Shown in pieces: positions 10,973 to 19,781 of a DNA stretch of 64,000 nt. Position 1 is the stretch's first letter. Each line of letters starts with the position of its first letter. Made by a program: the position numbers and the translations under genes. The notes beneath the pieces were generated by a model. It was not told the origin of the DNA. It searched no databases and saw nothing but the letters and a program-made list of their open reading frames with translations. The stretch comes from Bacillus sp. OV322. GTDB lineage: Bacteria > Bacillota > Bacilli > Bacillales > DSM-1321. The DNA is taken from contig NZ_FOMA01000001.1 of NCBI RefSeq assembly GCF_900112495.1, positions 558,001 through 622,000 of the forward strand, read 5' to 3'.

Positions 10973-10985
10973 AGAGAAATAGAAG

Positions 10986-11000
10986 AGTAAAGCGCTTTCA
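10986..11000. promoter_or_regulatory. cre-like palindrome in the SR1 leader
   Basis: AAAGCGCTTT core (10989-10998) in the context GTAAAGCGCTTTCA, close to a catabolite-responsive element. It lies just after the predicted transcription start, so CcpA binding would block SR1. Two outer positions deviate from consensus. Confidence 0.45.
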
Positions 11001-11032
11001 TTTGTTAGATAATTTGAAGGGAGACTGTAAAT

Positions 11033-11155
11033 ATGGGAACAATCATTTGCCAAACCTGCAACAATACAATTGAGCATTACGAAGATGAAAAGGTCAGTGT
11101 TTTGTATTCACATTGCGGTACCTGCCAGTATGATATAGAAAAAGAGATGGAGTAA
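11033..11155 (+). CDS. sr1P: SR1P, GapA-binding peptide
   Basis: 40-residue peptide beginning MGTIICQTCNNTIEHYEDEK and containing HCGTCQYD. Both CxxC pairs and the EDEKV-LY-CGTC core match B. subtilis SR1P, which binds glyceraldehyde-3-phosphate dehydrogenase GapA and promotes its RNase J1 partnership. The two CxxC pairs suggest a small zinc-binding fold. RBS GAAGGGAG lies upstream of the ATG at 11033. It is embedded in the SR1 RNA. Confidence 0.9.
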   Translation: MGTIICQTCNNTIEHYEDEKVSVLYSHCGTCQYDIEKEME

Positions 11156-11166
11156 GCAAGCAAACC

Positions 11167-11199
11167 AAAGAAAGCCGCCCGGGTTGGGCGGCTTTCTTT
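11167..11199 (+). terminator. SR1 terminator
   Basis: 14-bp perfect stem AAAGAAAGCCGCCC / GGGCGGCTTTCTTT with loop GGGTT, 12 bases after the SR1P stop. Confidence 0.85.
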
Positions 11200-11282
11200 A
11201 GTGCAGCAAGGGATTTGCTTTTATTGATAGGTGTTTACTTAAGTAGTGCTGTCTGTGATTGCGGGACTTCCGCTAATCCAGC

Positions 11283-11332
11283 AAAAAGCAAGCATCCTGA
11301 AACTGAAATGAGCCACGTTGTTTCAGAATGCT
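11283..11332 (-). terminator. Terminator of speA
   Basis: Stem AGCAT-CTGAAAC / GTTTCAG-ATGCT (11291-11303 with 11320-11332), followed on the minus strand by GCTTTTTGC. Confidence 0.6.
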
Positions 11333-11353
11333 AAGTTTGCGAATACAGCCTAT

Positions 11354-12829
11354 TTAAATGATTGCTTTACGTTCTTTAATGACCCGGAGTTTTTTTAGTT
11401 CACTATCCTCAGGACCTTGGACAGGCAAGCCCACTTCAATATTTTTCTTTATATAGGCAATATTTTCTTCGGTAATAATTTCGCCAGGAATGAAAATGGG
11501 TATTCCCGGCGGATACACCATGATGAATTCCGCGATAATTCTGCCTGCGGATTCTTCGATTGGAACTACCTCTGTAGATGCATAAAATGCATCTCTTGGA
11601 GTAAGGGCGAGCAAAGGGATATCAGGAAGCATAACTTCAGAAATTTCCTGGTTTTCTCCTTGATAATGATTAAATTCCTCAGCCAAATCTCTAAGGGCGT
11701 TGATTAAAATTTCGGCTTCGGTTTCTGTGTCGCCTGTTGTGACAAGGCAAAGGATATTGTATAAATCCGATAGTTCTACCTCGATATTATGTTTCTCGCG
11801 AAGCCATTTTTCTACATCATAACCTGATATGCCCAACTCTTTCACTGATATGATCAGCTTTGTCGGGTCATAGTCAAAGGTAGCCTTGCTTCCAAGTATT
11901 TCTTTGCCGATGCAAGTAAGTTTCGGAATTGTATTTACTTCATAACGGATATGGTCTGCAAGTTTGATGGCTTTGTCAATTAACTCCCTGCCTTCTGTTG
12001 CAAGGCGTTTCCGGGCAACATCCAATGATGCCAGCAAAATGTAGGACGTAGAGGTAGTTGTAAGCATGCTTAAAATAGATTGTACATGATTGGGGGAAAC
12101 CAGCCCCTCTTTTACATTCAATACAGAACTTTGAGTCAGGGAGCCGCCCAGTTTATGGACACTGGTAGCTGCCATATCAGCTCCGGCCTGCATGGCAGAC
12201 ATCGGCAATCCGTCATGGAAATGGATATGAACGCCATGTGCCTCATCTACTAATACTGGCACACTGTAGGAATGGGCAATTTCAACAATCTTCTTTAAGT
12301 CTGCAGAAACTCCGAAATACGTCGGATTAATAACCAGGAGACCTTTTGCATCAGGATTTTGCTCAAGTGCCTTCTCTACCGATTCAGTTGTAATTCCATG
12401 CGAAATACCAAGCTGTTTATCAATTTCAGGATGGATGAAGATTGGAACAGCGCCAGAAAATACAATAGCCGACATAACTGATTTATGAACATTCCGGGGA
12501 ACAATGATTTTATCCCCAGGTCCGCAGACAGCCATGACCATTGTCATGATGGCACCGCTTGTTCCCTGAACGGAAAAGAACGTATGATCTGCTCCGAAAG
12601 CTTCTGCAGCAAGATCTTGTGCTTGTTTTATAATTCCTTTAGGCTGGTGGAGATCGTCTAAAGGTGCAATATTGATTAAGTCGATGGACAAGGCATTTTC
12701 TCCAATGAAATTGCGGAATTCTAAGTCAATTCCCTGTCCTTTTTTATGGCCTGGTATGTGAAATTGAATTGGATTTTTTTTTGCATGATTAATCAGGCCT
12801 GTAAATAAGGGTGTTTCATACTGTGACAA
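11354..12829 (-). CDS. speA: Arginine/lysine/ornithine decarboxylase family (SpeA)
   Basis: 491-residue PLP-dependent decarboxylase of fold type I. The Schiff-base lysine lies in SVHKLGGSLTQSS; DEAHGVHIHF holds the cofactor-binding aspartate; the C-terminal specificity domain is present. Length matches B. subtilis SpeA (arginine decarboxylase, making agmatine for polyamines). Position next to SR1 also matches. Related lysine decarboxylases look similar, so substrate is assigned by synteny. Start TTG 12829 with an upstream AGAGGTG; the minus-strand TATAAT at 12878-12883 is a likely -10. Confidence 0.9.
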   Translation of the reverse strand: MSQYETPLFTGLINHAKKNPIQFHIPGHKKGQGIDLEFRNFIGENALSIDLINIAPLDDLHQPKGIIKQAQDLAAEAFGADHTFFSVQGTSGAIMTMVMAVCGPGDKIIVPRNVHKSVMSAIVFSGAVPIFIHPEIDKQLGISHGITTESVEKALEQNPDAKGLLVINPTYFGVSADLKKIVEIAHSYSVPVLVDEAHGVHIHFHDGLPMSAMQAGADMAATSVHKLGGSLTQSSVLNVKEGLVSPNHVQSILSMLTTTSTSYILLASLDVARKRLATEGRELIDKAIKLADHIRYEVNTIPKLTCIGKEILGSKATFDYDPTKLIISVKELGISGYDVEKWLREKHNIEVELSDLYNILCLVTTGDTETEAEILINALRDLAEEFNHYQGENQEISEVMLPDIPLLALTPRDAFYASTEVVPIEESAGRIIAEFIMVYPPGIPIFIPGEIITEENIAYIKKNIEVGLPVQGPEDSELKKLRVIKERKAII

Positions 12830-13057
12830 TTCTTTATGACACCTCTTTATAAGAAATTTTCGCGTAAAACAAGAAGAATTATAGCATGGATAAAGAACTT
12901 TGCCTAGCGATTCTTTTTTTTTTGCAAAGGCAGCTTTATATAACCGAATTATGAATATTTATGCGAGAGGTATTTTTCTCTAGAGTTTCTGAATTAACTT
13001 CTATAAACTGATTTTATATGATGCATTAAGTCGAATAAAGGATAATGGGGGAGCGGA

Positions 13058-14017
13058 ATGAACTGGAAAACTAGAGTGACAGAGATTCTTGGCATAAAAT
13101 ACCCGATCGTGCAGGGAGGCCTTGCACATCTGGCTTATTCTGAACTTGCCTCAGCAGTTTCAAATGCAGGAGGTTTAGGGCAGGTAACAGCGATGTCCCT
13201 TGAGTCGCCAGAAGAGCTCAGGGAAGAAATCCGCAAAACAAAATCTAAGACTTTAAACCCCTTTGGTGTGAATTTTGCCATTGGACAGCACGGCAGAAGC
13301 TATGAACATTTCCTTGAAGCAGCTTTAAGTGAAGGAGTTCCCGCTATTTCAGTCACTGGGGGAAATCCTGCCCCTTTCCTGAGTCATTTGAAGGGCACTG
13401 GTGTCAAGAAGCTCGTTCTTGTAGCATCAAGAAGGCAGGCAGTTAAAGCTGAAGAATCTGGCGCCGATGCTGTCATGGCAGTCGGCCAGGAAGGCGGTGG
13501 CCATCTTGGAAGGGATGATATTGGTTTTGCTGTGCTTATTCCAAAGGTTGTTGATGCCGTTTCTATTCCTGTTATCGCATCAGGCGGCATTGGTGATGGA
13601 AGGGGACTAATGGCGGCACTTTCACTCGGAGCGGAAGGCATAGAAATGGGCACCAGGTTTATTGCGACTAAAGAGTGCGTCCATGCCCATGATGCCTATA
13701 AAAATGCACTGGTTCATGGCAGCGAATATGACACAGTGGTTATTAAAAGGTCCCTGGGTGCTCCAGGGAGAGCTCTTTCAAATACCTGGACAGATAAGAT
13801 CCTCGGCATTGAGAAGGAGAATGGAGGATATGAGGAGCTGAAAAACTATATCAGGGGTGAAGCGAATCGCCGTTTCATTTATGAGGGCCAAAAAGAAGAT
13901 GGATATGCATGGGCTGGACAGGTGATGGGGCTTATCCGCGATATTCCATCTTCCGCAGAACTTATTGAAAGAATGATATTAGAATCGGAAGAAATAAGAA
14001 GGAAATGGGCAAGATAA
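13058..14017 (+). CDS. Nitronate monooxygenase / FabK-like flavoprotein
   Basis: 319-residue FMN-binding TIM-barrel enzyme. Start-of-barrel IVQGG, SNAGGLGQ, the VGQEGGGHLG phosphate/FMN segment with the candidate catalytic histidine, and IASGGIGDGRG are all present. The family covers nitronate monooxygenases (detoxifying propionate-3-nitronate) and FabK enoyl-ACP reductases; sequence alone does not settle which, and the GGHLGR motif favours nitronate monooxygenase. ATG 13058 follows GGGGAG. A single gene between speA and yktA. Confidence 0.8.
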   Translation: MNWKTRVTEILGIKYPIVQGGLAHLAYSELASAVSNAGGLGQVTAMSLESPEELREEIRKTKSKTLNPFGVNFAIGQHGRSYEHFLEAALSEGVPAISVTGGNPAPFLSHLKGTGVKKLVLVASRRQAVKAEESGADAVMAVGQEGGGHLGRDDIGFAVLIPKVVDAVSIPVIASGGIGDGRGLMAALSLGAEGIEMGTRFIATKECVHAHDAYKNALVHGSEYDTVVIKRSLGAPGRALSNTWTDKILGIEKENGGYEELKNYIRGEANRRFIYEGQKEDGYAWAGQVMGLIRDIPSSAELIERMILESEEIRRKWAR

Positions 14018-14272
14018 TAAAAAATAAGCTGAGATTGCAGGCTTTAAAGGTAAATGCATTTCTTTAAATCTGCCATAAATGATTAAAAATGAGGCAGACA
14101 GTGAAAGAAACTGGTAAAATTTTTATGAACAAGCAGAAGCGTATAATTGGTTCGGCAGCTGAAACGGTCCCGCATATTAACCAGGCTTTTTTTGATTAAA
14201 GTCCAATGCGGAAGCAGAAATCAGCGGGCAGGTTTATTAAGAGGTTAAAAATAACGAATAGCAGGTGACAGC

Positions 14273-14548
14273 ATGAATTACTCATATCCGATGGACAGCG
14301 GCTGGAGTACTGAGGAAATTATTGATGTAGTTAAATTTTTTGAATTTGTAGAAAAAGCCTACGAAGGTAAGGTACAAAAAGAACAATTTATGGGCTCCTA
14401 CCGCAGATTTAAACAAATCGTACCAGGTAAGGCAGATGAAAAAAGAATTACAGATGAATTTCAGGAAAACAGCGGATATTCAGCATATCTGGTCATAAAA
14501 AAAGCGAAAGAAATGACATCAGACGGCTACATATCCATTAAGGCGTAA
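14273..14548 (+). CDS. yktA: UPF0223 protein YktA
   Basis: 91-residue cytoplasmic protein of the UPF0223 family (MNYSYPMDSGWSTEEII opening, Trp-containing, helical). Function unknown. In B. subtilis it is followed by yktB, but here the whole trp operon lies between the two. ATG 14273, nine bases after AGGTGA (14262-14267 region). No terminator hairpin is obvious before the trp promoter begins 18 bases downstream. Confidence 0.85.
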   Translation: MNYSYPMDSGWSTEEIIDVVKFFEFVEKAYEGKVQKEQFMGSYRRFKQIVPGKADEKRITDEFQENSGYSAYLVIKKAKEMTSDGYISIKA

Positions 14549-14565
14549 TAATTTTAAAAAAACTA

Positions 14566-14595
14566 TTGACAAATTGGGGCGGATAGTTCTATTAT
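14566..14595 (+). promoter_or_regulatory. trp operon promoter
   Basis: TTGACA (14566-14571), 18-bp spacer, TATTAT (14590-14595). Transcription would begin near 14602 and run into the first T-box. Confidence 0.85.
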
Positions 14596-14601
14596 TAAAA
14601 A

Positions 14602-14870
14602 CAAGAAAACTAGATGCAAAGCGTTGAAGAAGAAGAGTAACTTACTTCATTCACTGAAGAGAGCCGGTGGCTGGTGCAAACCGGTGTGAATGGTTAAGCG
14701 AATGGGCTTCTGAGCTCCAAACTGAAACCGGCAGCGGAAGTAGGCTTTGGCGGACCGTCTCATCGTTACCCGAGACAGGCATTTAATCATGATGCTGTAA
14801 AGTGAGCTTTTTAAGCTAATTAAAGGTGGTACCACGGGTTCCTCGTCCTTTTGGATGAGGGCCCTTTTTG
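14602..14870 (+). ncRNA. T-box riboswitch 1 (tryptophan)
   Basis: Stem I begins with the GAAGAGAGCCGG region. The specifier lies in GAATGGGCTTCTGAG, giving codon TGG (Trp) at 14703-14705. The T-box core is AAAGGTGGTACCACGGG, with acceptor-pairing TGGT at 14827-14830. It ends in a terminator (14841-14870). Uncharged tRNA-Trp should stabilise the antiterminator and allow read-through towards the second T-box. The T in TGGT would pair with A73, or by wobble with G73. Confidence 0.93.
14841..14870 (+). terminator. T-box 1 terminator
   Basis: Stem CCTCGTCC / GGATGAGG with a TTTT loop (one G-T pair), followed by GCCCTTTTT. Confidence 0.9.
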
Positions 14871-15045
14871 CGTTTTTTTAAAACGGGGATGTGCTGAAAC
14901 TCATTGTTAATGTTTGACCTGAATATGACTGAAGCAGCTTGCATTTTGCGGCAAAAGGACATTAGGGATACACTGCAGCCGGGATCAAGAACATGAGAAA
15001 GAAATCAGCAAAAATTAACAGACCTTGAATATGTATAATAGATAA

Positions 15046-15319
15046 ATCGCTGAATAAGAGGAGTAATTTTGTCAGATGCACAACAGAGAGCCGGTTATGG
15101 TGAGACCCGGTGTGATATGGCAAAATGAATGGGCTTATGAGAGGTTCCTTGAAAATGAAAGTAGAGGAACCCGGTTTCCGCCGTTAAAAGGATAGGGTAT
15201 CGGAATTTTTCCTGTACCTGAAAAGAGGGAAGGCTTTATAGCTTTCCAACCTGAGGTGGCACCGCGGTAATTAATCGTCCTCTGCAAACACTATTTTGTG
15301 TTTGCAGAGGACTTTTTTT
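15046..15319 (+). ncRNA. T-box riboswitch 2 (tryptophan)
   Basis: Second complete T-box in series, about 180 bases after the first terminator. Features: CAGAGAGCCGG, specifier context GAATGGGCTTATGAG with TGG at 15130-15132, T-box core GAGGTGGCACCGCGG with TGGC at 15257-15260 (pairs with G73 of tRNA-Trp), and a 15-bp terminator. A TATAAT at 15034-15039 lacks a good -35, so it probably depends on read-through from T-box 1. Confidence 0.93.
15277..15319 (+). terminator. T-box 2 terminator
   Basis: 15-bp perfect stem GTCCTCTGCAAACAC / GTGTTTGCAGAGGAC with loop TATTTT and seven T; 60 bases before trpE. Confidence 0.95.
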
Positions 15320-15379
15320 GTTTCATTTTAGTTACTTCCAGTTACTAAGATCATTTGAATGTAGAAAAGGCGGGAGAAA

Positions 15380-16774
15380 ATGAAAACCAATTATTCGACA
15401 CAAAAAAATCCTTTTAAGATAGAAACAGTTGACGGAGATATCCATACACCCGTCTCCATTTTTCAAAAACTGGAAGGCGAAAATAAATTTCTGCTGGAAA
15501 GTTCACAGGCGCATCACGATCATGGCAGGTATTCTTATATTGGCTGCAATCCATTTTGCGAGGCAGCATCGTTTGGAGAGGAACTGCGAATTTCTGATCA
15601 TAAAAAACAGCATCAGGATTTGAGAAGAGAAACCATGATTGACTTTCTGGAAAAACATATGGCGGTAGAAATGGAATCGAAAGATGTTCCGGAGCTCCCC
15701 TTTACGGGAGGGGCCGTCGGATATTTAGGATATGACGCAATTCGCCAATATGAAGATATTGGGGCTCAGCCTTTGGATGACCTTAAAATGCCAGATGCCC
15801 ATTTTCTTATCTACGATGAAATGTATATATTTGATCACATCCTTCAAGTCATCCATTTAGTAACACGGGACGAAGATAGCATGGGCAGGTTCAGGGAGAT
15901 GAAAGAAGTGCTTAATAGGCCTCTTCCAAAAATGGATGATGAAGTCTTGAAAGATTTGATCTTTGAATCTAACTATTCAAAAGAACAATTTACAAATATG
16001 GTCAATATGGCCAAAGAAGCGATTGTTGCTGGAGAGGTTTTTCAGGTTGTTCTTTCTCAGCGCTTTGAATCAGGGTTTCATGGAAACCCGTTCAGGGCAT
16101 ACCGGCGCTTGAGGCTTTCTAATCCATCTCCATATATGTTTTATATCGAGTTCAGAGATTACACCATACTGGGATCATCTCCCGAAAGCCTGATAAGCGT
16201 GAGAGGAAATGAATTGACTGCCAATCCCATAGCCGGAACAAGGCCAAGAGGGAAAACAGAGAAAGAGGATATGGAGCTTGAAATTGAGCTGCTTAATGAC
16301 GAAAAAGAACTCGCGGAACACAGGATGCTGGTTGATCTTGCCAGAAATGATGTGGGAAAGGTCAGTAAGATAGGTTCTGTGTCACTTGCTTCTGAGATGA
16401 CCATTGAAAGATTTCAGCATGTGATGCATATTGCTTCAAAGGTAAAGGGCCAGTTAAAGGAAGGCACAAGCAGCCTTAAGGCATTGATAGCCTGTCTGCC
16501 GGCTGGAACGGTATCCGGAGCACCGAAGATTCGGGCCATGCAGCTTATCAATACCTTTGAAAACCGTAAAAGAGGGGTATACGCGGGTTCAATCGGCTAT
16601 ATCGGATTCGGCGGAAATTTGGATATGGCCCTTGCCATCAGGACGATGGTAGTGAAAGATAACCGGGCATTTATTCAGGCTGGTGCAGGTATTGTATATG
16701 ATTCAGACCCGGAAAAGGAATATGAGGAAACGAAAAATAAAGCAAAAGCTTTAATGGAGGTGTACCGTTCATGA
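15380..16774 (+). CDS. trpE: Anthranilate synthase component I
   Basis: 464-residue large subunit, converting chorismate plus ammonia (from TrpG) to anthranilate, the first committed step to tryptophan. Chorismate-binding signatures include [31 protein letters not shown] and [12 protein letters not shown]. The N-terminal regulatory region contains a LLESSQ-like segment of the tryptophan feedback site. ATG 15380 follows GGCGGGAG. The stop overlaps the trpG start (ATGA). First gene of trpEGDCFBA. Confidence 0.97.
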   Translation: MKTNYSTQKNPFKIETVDGDIHTPVSIFQKLEGENKFLLESSQAHHDHGRYSYIGCNPFCEAASFGEELRISDHKKQHQDLRRETMIDFLEKHMAVEMESKDVPELPFTGGAVGYLGYDAIRQYEDIGAQPLDDLKMPDAHFLIYDEMYIFDHILQVIHLVTRDEDSMGRFREMKEVLNRPLPKMDDEVLKDLIFESNYSKEQFTNMVNMAKEAIVAGEVFQVVLSQRFESGFHGNPFRAYRRLRLSNPSPYMFYIEFRDYTILGSSPESLISVRGNELTANPIAGTRPRGKTEKEDMELEIELLNDEKELAEHRMLVDLARNDVGKVSKIGSVSLASEMTIERFQHVMHIASKVKGQLKEGTSSLKALIACLPAGTVSGAPKIRAMQLINTFENRKRGVYAGSIGYIGFGGNLDMALAIRTMVVKDNRAFIQAGAGIVYDSDPEKEYEETKNKAKALMEVYRS

Positions 16775-17370
16775 TTTTATTGATTGATAATTATGACTCT
16801 TTCACTTTTAATCTATTTCAATATTTAGGTGAATTCGAGCCGGATATTCTTGTGAGAAGAAATGATTGCATAACACTAAATGAAATTGAAGCGCTGAAAC
16901 CGCAGGCCATCGTGATTTCTCCAGGGCCCGGCCGGCCAGAAAATGCCGGTATCTGCATTGAGTTAATACAGCACTTTCATAAAAAAATCCCGATTTTGGG
17001 AATTTGCCTGGGACATCAGGCGATTGGTGCGGCATTTGGTGCAAGGGTTGTAGAAGCAAAAAGAATCATTCATGGAAAAGCATCCTTGATTAAACATGAC
17101 GGCACTGACTTGTTTAAACAGCAGGATAAGAATGTTTCAGTCATGAGATATCACTCTTTGGTAATTGATGAAAAAAGTATGCCTGCAGAATTAACTGTGA
17201 CAGCCAATGCTGCTGATGATGGTGAAATCATGGCGATCAGGCATGTGGATTTTCCAGTATTCGGGCTCCAGTTCCACCCTGAATCTATAGGCACTAAAAC
17301 GGGTAAAAGCATGCTCCATAAATTCATCATTCAAGCAAGGGAGGAGAATCATTTTGAAACAGTATCTTGA
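16771..17370 (+). CDS. trpG: Anthranilate synthase glutamine amidotransferase
   Basis: 199-residue class I glutamine amidotransferase that supplies ammonia to TrpE. Catalytic triad visible: Cys in GICLGHQAIG and His/Glu in FGLQFHPESIG. The N-terminal LLIDNYDSFTFNL is typical. In B. subtilis this subunit (PabA) is in the folate operon and shared with PabB; here it lies inside the trp operon, overlapping trpE by four bases and trpD by 17. It may still also serve 4-amino-4-deoxychorismate synthase. Confidence 0.95.
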   Translation: MILLIDNYDSFTFNLFQYLGEFEPDILVRRNDCITLNEIEALKPQAIVISPGPGRPENAGICIELIQHFHKKIPILGICLGHQAIGAAFGARVVEAKRIIHGKASLIKHDGTDLFKQQDKNVSVMRYHSLVIDEKSMPAELTVTANAADDGEIMAIRHVDFPVFGLQFHPESIGTKTGKSMLHKFIIQAREENHFETVS

Positions 17371-18376
17371 AAAGCTATCAAGCCAGCATCCGCTGAACGA
17401 GAAAGAAATGATGCTTGCAGCCCAATCGCTTTTTTCAGATGAAATCAGCGAAAGCGAAATTGCTGCTTTTTTAATCGCATTGAAATCGAAGGGAGAAACT
17501 GCTGAAGAAATTGCAAGCCTTGTGAAGGTGCTCAGGCAGCATGCAGTCAAAATTAAAACCTCTCAAGAAAATATTATGGATAATTGCGGTACAGGAGGGG
17601 ACGGGTCACAAAGCTTCAATATCAGCACAGCATCTGCTTTTGTACTCGCTGGAGCAGGAATAAAGATTGCCAAACACGGAAACCGCAGTGTTTCAAGCAA
17701 AACGGGAAGTGCAGATGTACTGGAAGAGCTCGGAGTAAACCTGGAACTGGGAACTGGCCAAATAGAGGAGCTATTGGAGGAAGCGGGCATTACCTTTTTG
17801 TTTGCTCCCTCTATACAGCCAAAAACAAGGCGGATAATGAAAATAAGAAGAGAGCTTAAGGTTTCCACGGTCTTTAATATCATTGGCCCGCTAACGAATC
17901 CAGTCAATCTCGATTCACAGCTTCTGGGTGTTTACCGAAAGGATCTGCTTGGACTTATGGCATCCGTTCTAAATAAACTGGGAAGAAAAAGAGCAGTGGT
18001 GCTTACAGGAGCAGGAAATATGGATGAAGCCAGCCTCCAAGGAGAGAACAGCCTGGTTTTACTTGAAAATGGAAGAATGACATCCTTTACCGTTCATCCT
18101 GAAGAGGTCGGCCTTCCGGTATATTCCAATGAAGCTATCAGGGGAGGCGGCTCAAAGGAGAATAGCGAAATCCTGCTGAGCGTTCTGCGCGGTGTAAAGG
18201 GGCCCTGTCTCGATACAGTCTTGCTGAACTCAGGGATAGGCATATACGCAAATGGGAGAGCAAATTCCATTGCCGGGGGAATTCAGCTGGCAAGAGAAAG
18301 CATACAAAGCGGACAGGCGCTTGAGAAGCTGCAATTGCTTATTGCCTACAGTCAGAAAAATAAGGCGGTCATATAA
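17354..18376 (+). CDS. trpD: Anthranilate phosphoribosyltransferase
   Basis: 340 residues; transfers phosphoribosyl from PRPP to anthranilate. Motifs GTGGDGSQSFNIST (PRPP/Mg loop), KHGNRSVSSKTGSADVLE and the GPLTNP region are intact. Start TTG 17354 with GGGAGGAG 10-15 bases upstream, inside the trpG end. trpC starts at the base after its stop codon, so translation is coupled. Confidence 0.97.
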   Translation: MKQYLEKLSSQHPLNEKEMMLAAQSLFSDEISESEIAAFLIALKSKGETAEEIASLVKVLRQHAVKIKTSQENIMDNCGTGGDGSQSFNISTASAFVLAGAGIKIAKHGNRSVSSKTGSADVLEELGVNLELGTGQIEELLEEAGITFLFAPSIQPKTRRIMKIRRELKVSTVFNIIGPLTNPVNLDSQLLGVYRKDLLGLMASVLNKLGRKRAVVLTGAGNMDEASLQGENSLVLLENGRMTSFTVHPEEVGLPVYSNEAIRGGGSKENSEILLSVLRGVKGPCLDTVLLNSGIGIYANGRANSIAGGIQLARESIQSGQALEKLQLLIAYSQKNKAVI

Positions 18377-19153
18377 ATGGAAAATATTTTATTAAAGATC
18401 ATCGAGCAAAAAAAGATTGAAGTTGCATTATTAAAGCAATCCGGCATCATGTATCAGATAGATGAAATGCCAGAAAACAAGTCTTTAATTAAAAGACTGC
18501 AATCCTCTAAAACAGTCTCAATAATCGCAGAAATTAAAAGGGCATCTCCATCAAAGGGGGATATAAAAAGTGATGCAAATCCATCAGAGCAGGCAAAAAA
18601 ATATGAAAAGTACGGGGCATCTGCAATTTCAGTGCTTACAGATACAACCTTTTTTAAAGGTTCGATTGAAGACCTGAAAAATGTTAGAGCAGCTGTTCAG
18701 GTGCCTGTACTATGCAAGGATTTCATAATTGATGAAATCCAGATTGACAGGGCAAAGGCTGCGGGAGCCAATCTGATCCTTCTGATTGCCGCCGCCCTTC
18801 CAATAGAGAGATTAAAGGAATTATATCTATATGCAAAATCTAAAAATCTGGAAGTACTGACAGAAGTTCATGATGAGGAAGAACTGGAAAGAGCCATGCT
18901 CATTGATCCTGAGTTAATCGGAATCAACAATCGGAATCTAAAAACCTTTCAAGTGGATTTGGGGATAACAGAAAAACTCGCGAAGGAGCTAAGTTCTTCG
19001 GGAAAATTCATCATCTCCGAAAGCGGGATAAGGTCAGAAGATGATGTGAAAAGAGTCAAGGAAGCAGGAGCAAGAGGAATACTTGTAGGAGAAACGCTAA
19101 TGAAATCGGGGGATTTAAAAAACATACTGAGCAGCTTCCAGGTCAGTTTCTGA
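18377..19153 (+). CDS. trpC: Indole-3-glycerol phosphate synthase
   Basis: 258-residue TIM barrel that closes CdRP to indole-3-glycerol phosphate. Conserved EIKRASPSKG (catalytic Lys/Glu), VPVLCKDFIIDEIQ, GINNRNLKTFQVDL and ISESGI phosphate-site motifs are seen. It abuts trpD and is separated from trpF by a few bases. Monofunctional, not fused to TrpF as in enterobacteria. Confidence 0.97.
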   Translation: MENILLKIIEQKKIEVALLKQSGIMYQIDEMPENKSLIKRLQSSKTVSIIAEIKRASPSKGDIKSDANPSEQAKKYEKYGASAISVLTDTTFFKGSIEDLKNVRAAVQVPVLCKDFIIDEIQIDRAKAAGANLILLIAAALPIERLKELYLYAKSKNLEVLTEVHDEEELERAMLIDPELIGINNRNLKTFQVDLGITEKLAKELSSSGKFIISESGIRSEDDVKRVKEAGARGILVGETLMKSGDLKNILSSFQVSF

Positions 19154-19166
19154 AGGAGTGATGGCT

Positions 19167-19781
19167 ATGAAAGTCAAAATTTGCGGCATTAGAACTTTTG
19201 AAGCAGCACAGGCAGCAGCATTGGCAGGCGCAGATTACCTAGGTTTCATTTTTGCAGAAGGAAAGCGCCGTATTTCCCCATTGGATGCAGGCAGGATTAT
19301 CTCTAAAATTGATGGCAGGGTTAAAAAAATCGGGGTTTTCATGAATCAGCCATACGAAGAAATAGTAGAAACTTACTATTTAGCTGGCCTTGATTATGTT
19401 CAGCTCCACGGAGAGGAATCCGAAGAATTTGCAGGTTCTCTTCCTTTTCCGGTTATAAAGGCAATATCTCTGAACACTGAGTATAATTTTAGCGGTGTCA
19501 GCGGTTACCCTGCAAGCCATTTTTTGCTGGACCGTCCCAAATCAGCTGCTAAGGGAACTCTGGACTGGAAGAGATTAGCCATGAGTGACTTTCCTTTAAG
19601 TGAACTCTTCCTTGCAGGGGGGCTTACACCGGAAAATGTGGAAGAAGCCATAATAACAGTACGGCCTTTTGCCGTGGATGTATCCAGCGGTGTAGAAACA
19701 GACGGTGTTAAGGATACCGGGAAAATCAAGGCATTTGTTAGAAACGCAAAAAGAGGAAGCAGAGAGGGGATTATCAAATGA
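19167..19781 (+). CDS. trpF: Phosphoribosylanthranilate isomerase
   Basis: 204-residue TIM barrel doing the Amadori rearrangement of PRA to CdRP. The catalytic Cys is in KICGIRT; the catalytic Asp in [10 protein letters not shown]; the LHGEE and [10 protein letters not shown] motifs are present. Possible starts are GTG 19158, ATG 19161 and ATG 19167; the last is nine bases from GAAGGAG and gives the usual MKVKICG N-terminus. The stop overlaps the trpB start (ATGA). Confidence 0.95.
   Translation: MKVKICGIRTFEAAQAAALAGADYLGFIFAEGKRRISPLDAGRIISKIDGRVKKIGVFMNQPYEEIVETYYLAGLDYVQLHGEESEEFAGSLPFPVIKAISLNTEYNFSGVSGYPASHFLLDRPKSAAKGTLDWKRLAMSDFPLSELFLAGGLTPENVEEAIITVRPFAVDVSSGVETDGVKDTGKIKAFVRNAKRGSREGIIK

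Larger units (their letters stand above)
10979..11199 (+). ncRNA. sr1: SR1 dual-function regulatory RNA
   Basis: Predicted transcript of about 220 nt from the promoter at 10944 to a 14-bp perfect hairpin (11167-11199). It contains the SR1P reading frame. In B. subtilis the 205-nt SR1 lies in the same place, between pdhD and speA; it base-pairs with ahrC mRNA to control arginine catabolism, encodes SR1P, and is repressed by CcpN and to a lesser degree CcpA under glycolytic conditions. Identity here rests on position, the peptide and the overall layout; I did not map the ahrC-complementary segments. Confidence 0.8.

Noticed and set aside
15025-15039. Possible second promoter just before T-box 2
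   Set aside because: TATAAT at 15034 has no -35 at 16-18 bp; TTGAAT is only three bases away. It may be weak but cannot be called.
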